From Echinarachnius parma (taxonomy: Eukaryota > Echinodermata > Echinoidea > Clypeasteroida > Echinarachniidae), in contig JBAMJV010003121.1 in assembly GCA_037951105.1 (NCBI GenBank), positions 357,865-421,864 of the forward strand: a DNA stretch of 64,000 nt, read 5' to 3'. Under the pieces are notes generated by a model that was given only the letters and a program-made list of their open reading frames with translations, made no database searches and was not told the DNA's origin. The translations under genes and the position numbers were made by a program. Shown here piece by piece: positions 11,801 through 23,800 of the stretch. Numbering within the stretch: the stretch's first letter is position 1; each line of letters begins with the position of its first letter.

Positions 11801-14800
11801 TCAATTAATTTTGTATTGTTTTTGTTTAAAAGTAAATGTTGTAGTATGCTTTGAGCCTTTGGAAATAATTTAATTGATTGTAGTTGATGATTTGTTATAA
11901 TGAATACATTTCTATCAATCTTGAGTCATATTATGACTCACGATTGATAGAAATGTATTTTGTTTGGGGAAGGGGGTGGATGGATGAAAAGATTATCCTC
12001 CCTAACCAAAAGAAACCAATTATGACCAGTTCTGCCTATTTATGATTTTAATATGCCACCAATACTCAGGAAACTTAATCATGATTTTAATAAAGCCTTT
12101 TATAATGAACCAGCTTAAATGCTCTCAATTACTATAATAATCAGTCAAGTCTGATTGAAATTACAGTCAAACCTGTCTTAGTGGCCACCTGTCCATAGCA
12201 GCTCACCTGCCTACAGTGGCTACCAAAAGTGATCCCCTGCAGAGAAAACCAATGTTATGGAACCTGTATATAGAGGTCACCTGTCTACGGTGGCCACTTT
12301 CTTGTTTCCCTTGGTTGGTCACTCTAAACACATGTTTGACTGTATCTTGTATTTGGTCTTTCAAAAGAGCTTTCCCTATCACTTATCCATGGATTACGAA
12401 CAGGGTCAGTGAATAATGCTGTGAAAAGCCCACCTTTAAATAGAGGCTTTTGAGTATTGACCATTGTAAGTTTGGGTTTCTATTATGCTACACTGTGATG
12501 ACCCTCCTTTGTTCACCTTTAACAACATCTTTGCAAATAGAAGTGGTGCTCCAGCCAGCCTGAATTATTGATTTTAGTCACATCTCAAAAGGGAATAAAA
12601 CTGTTGTCTCTTTTGCACCATTTGAAGTGCTAAGCAGTTACTCATGCAATTGTTATTGGTTAATAGTTGTTAGATTGGTAGGCGTAGTTTGGCATTACCC
12701 CATTACATTTTGTTGGTGTGTATGCTACATACTACAGATAAAGCATCACATGTGATGATTTGTATCGTTAACTCTTTAATTGCTCATTGAGCTGGAAGTT
12801 TTTGAAGTTCTATGGACTGTGTATTGTCTGTCACTAATGGCAGTATGGTCCACATGTGCGCAATTCATGTTTTGATAGTTAAAAGGAGAGAGTGATATTT
12901 TCTGGAATAGCGCAATTGATGAACGCAAGACTGAAAAGGACTTGATAAATGTCAATGAATGTATAGAAGATTGGTTCACATGTGCGCAATTAGCGTTCTG
13001 CGAGTTAAAAGGAGAGAGTGTTATTTTCTGGAATAGCGCAATTGATGATTCACATTAGACTGATGGACAGGAATTGACAAATGTCAATGTGTGTATGGCA
13101 GAATGGATTGAATGATTGGTAGCTCTGTTTATTGTGAAGGATCATTTTATTGGAGACATCACAAGGAGCAAATCTTTTTCAAGTACCATAATCAAAAGTT
13201 GATCTGACCACCTTGTGCATAAATGATGCATGAAAGTGGAACTTAAGTATATTGTATTTTTACATGGAGTAACAACATCAAAGACACATTTCAACAAGGA
13301 ATGTAATAATTTATGTACATGTACAAGTACAGTTTCCTTATTTACACATTTGGATGAACGATACAACACCTGACATCTGACACATGTTTTAAGAGCACTG
13401 TGTCCGAAAGAAATACTTTTATACCATTGTGTGGAGGTTAAGCACTGAACATGGCTCTGCTCCAAGAATATAGGGTAAGTATGTTTTACTCAATATATTT
13501 TGGGCATTCTCTACCAAAGCGTGCCCACGACTTGGCATGTATATAAGAACCGATGCGCTATGCAATTTGTATAGAGCATCAGTTCTTTTAATCATGAATG
13601 CCAAGTCGTGGGCATTTTGGATCCACAGTGTAAAGAAATTCAATTGCCATGGTAGTACTGGGAAATAGCTAAAAATATAATTTTTTTCTAACAACTGTGG
13701 CTTAATTTAATCTTTAAAAAGACAAAAGATGCCTGAAAAGGCCTTGATGTATCAGGGATAATTTAGTTACATGTATGTATTATCATTATTGAAAGGTTTA
13801 TTTTATTCATGCATACATCATAGCCATATATGGCTAAATTGTGTACCATTTACAAAGTATGAAACTGCATAATACATCAAAGAACATTATACTTCAATAA
13901 AGCAAGTAGAAAGTAAAATACATACTTTGTCAATGAGGGAAAATATAAAACACACATATTATTAAATAAGAATATTTTGCATACATTTAACACTTTTTAG
14001 AAAAATAAATACAGTGAAACGGTTCCTCATTATAACAAGCACCTTGGGTCTATTGAATGTACCTTGTTATATCAGATATCTTGTTGTATCTGGGCTTAAA
14101 GGGACTTAGTAACATTGTCCAAATCCTCAAAATTTAATTGAAATTCTAGCGGTTCCCTCATACATTGTATTCTTATTAACAAAAAAAGCATGGGACAGGT
14201 TTCGGTTTTTCCCATTTACCTTTCGTTAAAAAGATATTTACGATTGAAGTGTTCAGATGTCAAATTATCCAACGGATTGTCAGAACCGTGTACAAAGTGA
14301 GTGCAATGAGTTAGTGAATGTCCCTTTGCATTTTTGCTCATTACTCATCCATTTAACTATTTTCACACAACACCCAGTGGACATATCAGATAACGACAAT
14401 ATACATTGTATCAACTACTCATCTCTTTTTGCACATGTCAACAAAGTTACTAGATCCCTTTAAAAACTATAAAATACATAAAGCCTGGTCCTGTGAAATT
14501 ACCTCGCTATAGCAGGTACCTCATTATAAAAGATATCTGTAAGAGGTTCCACTGTTCTAATGATTACATTCCCCATTTAAAACTATTTAAACTGTCACTT
14601 ATAACCATTATGTTGTATTAACATCTATATCAATTTAAAAAGGTATTATCTTTGCAGTGTATATATAATATATATTATATCCTAATCTCCAGAATTTTCT
14701 GCTTTAAAAAGGTCAAATTCTGCTTTATTCCGCTTTAAACATTTTGCATTTTGTTGCGGGAACAATTTGTTTCCGGCACGAACTCCTGCTATCACTGAAT

Positions 14801-17800
14801 AAGTGAGAAGTGAAATTATATTACTTCAAATGACTAAAAAAGACTTACTTTAATACTTTTTCAGTTCCGGCGCCATGATTGCACGTGCAAAGAATTTGAG
14901 CGAGAATCCCAATCAATGCTGCCGCGATCGAACGAACGATCGAGCGGTAAACAATATATACGAATGCTAGACAACTCACCTTCAAGACAACTCGCCCATG
15001 AACAGCTCACCCTTTTAACTACGGCTTATCAACCATGCTGCATTGCACTTGCAAAAGTTCTACGATGTAGAATTGTCTCGAGGGTGAGTTGTCTAGAGCC
15101 CGTACGATACACCGTCGAGTTCATGTGTACATCACAGCACGTATTGTAATGCGCGGTTGGTAACGGGCATGGTATCGCTCTTTGACTTAGCTACTTCGCA
15201 TCACGGATGAGTTTAGCGCATGCGCAAAGCCAGATGGGGATCGATCTTTTTATTTTTTTGTTTTTTAATATATTTTTATGTTTTTTCTAACTAAGTACCG
15301 TTTTTCGCGTTATTACTCAAATTCCGCGATCTTCGCGGATTTTCCGCAAAGCGGAAGATTCTGGAGATTAATATATCCCAATCCAAAGTAAAATAATAAT
15401 TATGATATTAATATTATAAATGAAAAACACAATTGAGTGTATTTATATTTCAAGAATAAGTATAAATAGCCATTATTCATGTAGCCACTGACTTGCCACA
15501 AAGAGGTCACTTTATTCCTTCACCTCATACCGACCCCCCCCCCCCCTCCCCCTCCCCCCAACAAAAACAAATACATTTATTGTATATAAATAAATAAATA
15601 AATGAATAAATAAAATGAAATAAATCAATAAAAAATGAAGTTTGTTTTTTCAGTTGTTTTATTCCATTATCAGAAAGATCAATTTCTAAGATTTTATAAA
15701 ATATATATTTTATACTAAATTTTGAAAATTTCTTACTCATTTGCATAAATTTACATATTTCAATAATTCAAAAAAATTCATAACTCCAAAAATAATCAAG
15801 CTAGCTTATTTCTTTTACTCTCCTGTACATGTTGATACCAACTTTGAGAATTGAAATTTATGTAATTATCTAAACATGATATTTGTAAAATTCCCATTTC
15901 CATTCACATTGCACATGTCACACATGTGACCAGGCCAAAATGTCACACACGTGACCCAGACATCCCCACATAATAACATACATTAAAAAACAATTGTTTG
16001 AATAAAAAAAAATTGTTGTGCCATTTTCTTACTAACATCTGTTGTCTGATACTAATATGAACATTTTAGCTTTTCATATCTCACAGGATTTCCAAAGTGA
16101 AATTGAGTTTTTAAAAATTTCTTCAAAAATGCTCTCGTGCAAAGTCACACACGTGACCAATGCCATTTGACCTCTGTCCTTGGGTAACGTAATCTAAATA
16201 AAATCTTTTGTGTTACACTTGAAAGACTTCATCATATGCAAGTCATATATGAAGTTCACATCATCATACCTCCTATACTTACTGAAATATTAGCATCCTA
16301 TTTCAAAAAAATTCATATTTTGGGTCACACACATGACCAAGAATGGCCCTGATGCACTTTCAGAATAATAGGAAAATTATACCTCATATCAGGAGTCTTT
16401 CATGTTTATTCTTTTTCTTTACATAATCAGTACATTTACACTCTTCACAAAGTAAACCAACTATAAAACCAACCAAACTTTGTAGTGAATGAAAAATGGA
16501 ATGCTGCCATCTTTAGGCCATTTGGTATTTAGGTTTCCCCCACTGGTATACTAGCAGCATAGCAGCATGAATGAAGAAATTGACTGGGGTTGTTTTATTA
16601 GATCCCACTTCATGGCACGCACTCGTGCACACACAAGTGCACACGCTTTGTCGCACACAAGTGAGACCATTAGTGCACAGAGTCGATGTACAAAGCTAAT
16701 GAAACTAAGTTACCTTGGTAACAGTACACAATCGGAGCTACAGCTCTGAAAGCTTCCCTGTAGTGCAGCTGATCGAGCTATTGAAATGAAATGGGGGCTT
16801 TCAATATTGGTCTATTGACTATGTTTAGCTTGGCCTAGTGTTAGATGTGAATTATCCATGATAGCTTTTTTCATTAGAGAGTACAACTAGCCATATTTTG
16901 ATTCTCACAATAATTGCATGTGAAATGCATTTTAAGCACTTACTGACCTTCAACAAATTTGTTTTCTAATGCAAAATACTGCTGGAAACTGTTTATCTAC
17001 TATAATAACGCCTATATAATAACGACTGTGTAATTTTGTTTTCTTGTACAAAGTTGTGATTCATAATTGAAAGATATTTTGAGGTGTCTTGACTATCAGA
17101 AAGTAGTAAACAAAAATAAATTTGAATTGTTTCAGGTTGCAGTATATGAAGGGTTTATGCAAAAAACAAAGATTTTTTTTCTACATTTTGAAATAATTGT
17201 GATTTAATTTGGTGAAAAAAAAGAAAATAATTAGAAAGTATGTGATAGTTTTGATCTTATCTTATAAACTACATCTTTAAACAATAAGATTTATTTAGAA
17301 TGCACTATTTTGTTATGATTGAGATTCAGCATCTACTAACCTTAAAGGGACTTAGTAACATTGTCCAAATCCTCAAAATAAAATTGTAATTCTAGCGGTT
17401 CCTTTATACCTTGTTGTATTCGTATTAACAATAAAATCATGGGACAGCTTTCGGTTTTTCAAATTTCCCTTTCATTACAAAGATATGTATGATTGAAGTA
17501 TTTAGATAAGAAAATCTCCGGGCGAGATTTTCATCCCTGTACAAAGTGAATGCAGTGAGTTGGTGAATATCACCCAATATCACTTTGCATTTTCGCTCAT
17601 TACTTGGCCATACATTGTCCATTTGACCTGAAATTTTCACACAATACCCTGAGGACATATGAGATAACAACAGTATACATTGCATCAACCATTCATCAGT
17701 TTTTGCACATCTCAACAAAGTTACTAGATCCCTTTAATTATTTATCCCCTAAGCGATGAACGTTACACTATTTTGTATATAATTAACAGAAGCTTTATTA

Positions 17801-20800
17801 AAAGAAGACAAAAATACAAAAATCATATACCTGGTTTTTGCATGAACTCTTCAATGATTATATGATCTATGACTTCTGGGCCCCGTCGCAGAAAGAGATA
17901 CAATCAATTGTAAGTTACAATCAATTGTACGGTATGTCAGACAATTTGCGTGTTTCAACCAATCAGATTAGCACATTTTGAACACATGATCTGACTTACA
18001 ATTAATGGCAACTTACAATGGATTGTATATCTATTTCTGCAATAGGGCCCTATTATGCATGCTAATCACATCAAACCCATTTACAGGTGATGTAAGATAT
18101 TGACAACACTCATTGAATTGCTTTTGACTGGATTGATAGAATAACAGACGAGCGAGAAAATTATACCCCCAGCTGATCCTCCGTCAATAAACACAATTTA
18201 TGAAATGGTTAGCACCCAATGTCATTGACAAAATGAAGAAAACAAATATGATAATTTGTATTGCTAAGTATTAATTGCATGGGTGTCTTTTATGCAAGAA
18301 TTTCTTTTCAACAGTGGTATTCAATAAGTCGGTCTCTCCCATCAAAGACCTACCACAGTCTATGCTCCCATGAACAAAATAGAATTCATTTGCAAACCAG
18401 TGCCGATGATTAGTTGGTAATTTACACTGTGCATGCCTGTGAATGCGTAATATAGTGCTACTTAATTATTTACTCAGTGTTTATCTGCTGGACTAACATC
18501 AACTTTCCAGCATTTCTTGAAAGTATTTTTCAAAAAATCTTGGTGAGGAAGCAAATTCAACAAAATGGATTCAGATGAAGAGGTAAAAACAAAGAAAATT
18601 ATATTTGGATGGAAGTATTATTTTAATGGGATGTGTTTTCTTTAAAATAGCGTGTAAACATAAATCATATTGTACATAAAATGGAAAAAAAATAATTTCA
18701 TTGATCAATTTTTTAAAAAGGTATGTTTATTAAGCACTCCCATGTGGGTAATATCAATTAAATATTATATAATTGCATTTTGAAACATGATATTAAACTA
18801 TATGTGACCGGCTATTGCAAAACCCAGCACTTGTCGGCAAAATTTAAAATGTAATGTTTACACCATAAGAAAAGCCTCATCACAAGCTTTCATTTGATGC
18901 TTTGTTCTAACTAATTGGTCAATTATTGGTGAAGATATGATTGTTTCAATTTTACAATCATACATTTTTGTACATGTAGGTCTTTTACACACATTGTGTG
19001 AACATAAAATTGCCCATTTCTTCAAAACATGAATTACCGACAAGTGCCGGGTTTTGCTATATAGCGGGTCACATATATCTTATTCCAAATAACTGGCAAA
19101 AACTAGAAAAAGAAGATATTTTTTCTGTGACTTAAAAAAACTTCTGTAAATTAGAGAACAAAACATGATAATTTGATGGGATACGTGGGGATACCAATTT
19201 TGCATCGTTATAATATATGTGTTCAAATTAAGTTGATATTCTCTAGAGGTTGTAGAAACATGAAACGACTCATTGTTCATTTCGTTGAGGCCGGGAGGGG
19301 GTTTGGGATTGGGTTACTTACTCCTAGCATATTTGTGCTTTGTTTGAACCCCTTGCCAACAGGGACCTGGTGAGCTATGTACAATGTCTATTGGGATTTC
19401 AGAGTCTCAAAGTGAATGGGTTAATCTTATTTTTCCATCTAGAGTTCATACAACTTTCAGCTGAAAGAAAACACTCTGTTCAAACTACTTTAGTGAGGGT
19501 ATCTTATATCTACCAAGTCCTTCTAAAATACCTGCAAGCCATATGACTGCACCATGCAGCTTAGTTGCCTCAGCAACATCTTCTTAAGTCAGGGCCAGCT
19601 TTAATCTAAGTCTTTTGATAAAAAGCGTGTAATAACACAGTGAAGCTAACATTTTAATGACTGCGTTATATACTACCATGTCTTGAGTGAGAGCAAGAGC
19701 GTGTTAAACTGGGATGCTGATGCTCTATACAGGTGTATACATGTAGCATGTTAACCCTATATCAACACCATTTGCACAAAAGTGTACAAAAGCCTCATTT
19801 ATTAATCAATGTCTTGATAATTATACAGAGGGTATATAATATGAGCTTCATATTTTAAACCTGTCTCTGAGTGCATGATAATGAAATCTTCAAATAATGT
19901 AAATCTCCCTGGCCAATCTCCTTTTAATAGCGAGAACAAGAGGAAGACATTGCAGTTATGTTTACTCAGGGTGTTTATTGTGTGCTTGATTTGAATGTTT
20001 GTAAAGGAGGTGAAAGAAGCTTGGGGGTTTTATAGTAGAAAGGGACGTATGTAAGCTTGGGATGTACCTCCTTGCTTTGATCAGGTGAATTGAGACTACC
20101 GTTGTGGTCTAGAACGAGGGGAGTGCTTGGGGTGGCTTATTTTGATCAGGTGAATTGAGACTAGTTTTGTGGTCTAGAACAAGGAAAGGGCTTGGGGTGT
20201 GCTTGTTTGGATCAGGGGATTTTAGACTAGTGCTACAGGGTCTAGAAGAGGGAAAAGGACTTGGATATATAGTATGCTTTCTTTAGATCAAGAGATTTTA
20301 GACTAGTTAAAAAGTCTTAGTCTAGAAGAAGGAGGCATGGAGTGTGCTCGTTTGGATTTTGGAACTGGATTTTAGACTAGATGCACATGCAGTCTAAAGT
20401 AGTTGTTGACTTAAAAAGTGAAAGTGGCCTGTTTCAGATCTAGAGAATATAGACTAGTTGCAGGACCAGGACCCGGACTTGGCCAGAGTAGAATTGAAGG
20501 GAATCATTCATATGAATATTTTCAAGGAGTATATATATCCACCTTTCATTATTCTGAGCATATAATGCTGATAAGTGTTTATAAGTTCCGCAGGACCAAA
20601 GTCTAAAGTCTGGACACCTCCCTTCTTGATAGTGAACTTATCCTTGCAGTATAAAGAATCAACATTTCATATTGTGGCCCGTTTAATAGACGCTGAAGTC
20701 ATATAATATTCTTTGTGCTTTTGCTGTCTGTATTTTTGGAAGTTGCTGTTACAAAGGACATTATTTGTGGATTTGTTTTAAAAAAAACATCTTCTTCATC

Positions 20801-23800
20801 TTGCTTTGAGGAGATTTAAAGACATGCTTCAGTGCTTCTAATTCTTAATTATTTTATTGGACATTCTTTCGTGGAATCTTTTATTGGAAAATTGCTGTTA
20901 ATCAGTCCAACACAATCATTGCTGTAGATTTGGTGTGGATCTAAATGTTTGGATGTTATCTCATTGAAAAGGGGATTTGACTGCATACTAAGGTAACCAA
21001 ACCAGACATTATTTTATTGTTTTGTTTGTTTCTACTTTTGCTGCCAAAACAACCACCTTGTATTAAATGTGAGTTTGAAATGTACAATATTTAGTATCTT
21101 AGATTTTAGCATGAAACTGTCTCATCATATATTGTCTGTCCAGAATACAGACATGCATCCATCATTATTTTGTTTGCCTTGTACATGAAAAGTTTCTGAC
21201 TTTTGAGAATTATTGAATGATCCCAAGCTGAAAAAGAATTTTTTTGGAAATAATGATGTTAAAGTTCCCATCATCTGATATGTATGTCTTGGAAATGGTC
21301 ACACAAAGTGATTAGCAATAATATAAAACTTGTCGGTTGTCTAGCTGTATAACTGTTCAAACATATCGATAAACACTAGGGGTGGAATTCACAAAGGAGG
21401 TTTGTAGGAGGTTTGTACAAAACATGGTTTGACAATGGTTTACATCTATGTAATGCTGTTCGCATAACGTAAATTGTAAATCAACATTGTTAACAAGTAT
21501 GGAGTTTACATTCCTTCTCCATCAGTTTACAAATGGCATTCCATAGATGTAAACCTTGGTCAAACCATGGTTTGTACTTGTAAACCTCCTACAAACCTCC
21601 TTTGTGAATTCCACCCATTGTGTATATCCCGCTCTGACATCATAAAGTCTATCTCCATATCATTCATCAGAATTTGACATCAGATTCTTAGAACAAAATA
21701 TTCCAAGAAATTAATTGAAGAATAGATACTTTGTAAAATGTAACTGGATTCTATGAAGTCACACTTGAACAGATTTCTCGTATTTGTTTTCGCCCGCGGG
21801 TGGTCTCAAGTTGAAAAGGATTTGGGAGATAATGAAGTGAAAATCTTCACTTAGTTGGTCAGTTTATCTCGGAAATGGTCACACAAAATGACCAACAATA
21901 ATACAGGACATCACCATTGTCTGTACGCTGTTTAGACAATTGAAAGACACAACTGGTAGACCGTGTATAATCCGTACTGACGTTAATGAAGAACAAAAGG
22001 TGTCAAGAGTCTTCGTAATGATCCAGAGTTTTTCTGAATGATTGCTCTTGTTGGATTATTGATCCACTTCCAAGGATTGTTTCAAGAAATCTAGCCTACA
22101 TGTACTAGGGAATCAATGTTTTCATACTGATTGGGAGTTTTTTCTGAAATACCATTAAGTGCTTGAAGAGATGATAAGGCATTATATAATTCAAACCTAA
22201 TTAAATTTTGAATTTACATTATATCATTGAACGATATAATGCTTGGATAGTTTGCAGTTATCGCCTTGAGTGTCATCGACTATGACCACTTTTTGTTGAC
22301 CACTATAGACAGGTTGGCTGCTATAGGCAGGTTGCCACCAAGACAGGTTTGACTGCAGATAAGACAATTGAAGAAACTGGTAATATATTGGTTGGTTAAT
22401 GTGCGCTGCCCTCAATCATCGCCTTGAGAGTCGTCGACTATGAGTGCCACGCCTGATTAGGCTAACAAACGGATCAATAATAGAGCCTAATTGACTTTTG
22501 CTCCAGTCGGTAGCTGGAGAACTGATGATAATAACAATTACTAACAATCTCATTCAAGCTTGGTGGTGGTGGACGTACATCCATCTAAATGAAGTGCTGT
22601 ATTTGATCTCTATTATGGATATTCCATTTTAATTTGCGACATGCCATACACGTGATAGGCGAGTATTTGGGGATCATACACTGCTTTTAATATAGCTCTT
22701 GGACTGACATTCATATTTTGCACAAAGATGATAAAGATTGAGCTGTTTGATTAGTTCTACGGACCAATATTGAACCCTTATTGATTTTTTACTCCACTTG
22801 ATGGTCGGAGAATGGTGGTGATGTTGATACTGGTTTGCATCATTTGATAGAGAGAGAGATAGAGAGAGAGATGAAACATTTATACAGTATACTGGTGGAA
22901 TAATGTTGATATATGTTGAATCAACCAGTGCAGGGAGTTCCACAAATGTTTGTGTTCATGAAGGCAAAGAAACTGATAATGGCTCGAATGTTTTGAGATG
23001 GTTATTTTAAACGGATGAATTTTGGGATCTGGAATAATTTCATGTGGTATGTATAATATTGTCATTAAGCACTGAATGCTCAATGCTCATAGACATAGCC
23101 ATTTTTTTCTACATTATTATTTGTGTACTTACAGGAATATATTGTAATTATGATTACAATTTTTTGTGGATTGGTTCAATGTTATGCAATAGTTTGGAAG
23201 GCATATTATGACCCTAATTGTCACAAATATGCAAGATTACTGAATAAATTACCTCTGAACTTGGTATGTGGCATCATCGGGTGGGTTTTGCGTAAAGAGT
23301 TACGTTTAAATGCAAGTCAGAAAATATGTGCATTTGAGCCAATCAGATTCGCCCATTTAGGCGCATTTTTGACGTGCGATCAATCAAAACTCTTTAGGCA
23401 ACACCCCCCTGGTAACACAAATATGCAAAAATATCCTTTGTTAGTCTGATCACATAACGCTGGCGAGATGACGCATGGCATTTGCTTCTTGAGTAACCAA
23501 TTGAATCACTATTTTCACATTTCTAATGTTTATAATGTATCGTAATGTTCCACTGAACATTGCTCATAAATAGTAACAATGTCCTTGGGGTTTTAGTTCC
23601 AAGCTTTTGTTGTATTCTCTTTGAATCATATATAATGGGCCCAGGAAAATAATTACTTAATGGTTGATTATTTATTGATTTATTTGGAATATATTGAAAC
23701 GCATACTCCAATGTTTATTTTAGAATGATATATTTATACATTTTATAGTTCCATACGTAATTAATTTATTGATTTCTTTGGAAAGATGTAGTAATTATTT

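Noticed and set aside
17437..17718. 93-codon - strand frame resembling a frame at 48488
   Set aside because: Both are inside family A MITEs; frameshifts differ between copies, so the likeness is of DNA, not of a selected protein.
23123..23449. 108-codon frame with a hydrophobic start, considered as the missing signal-peptide exon of the PRKCSH-like gene
   Set aside because: The only good donor (GTATGT near 23261) leaves the wrong phase for the exon at 24524, and the later part looks like repeat DNA.
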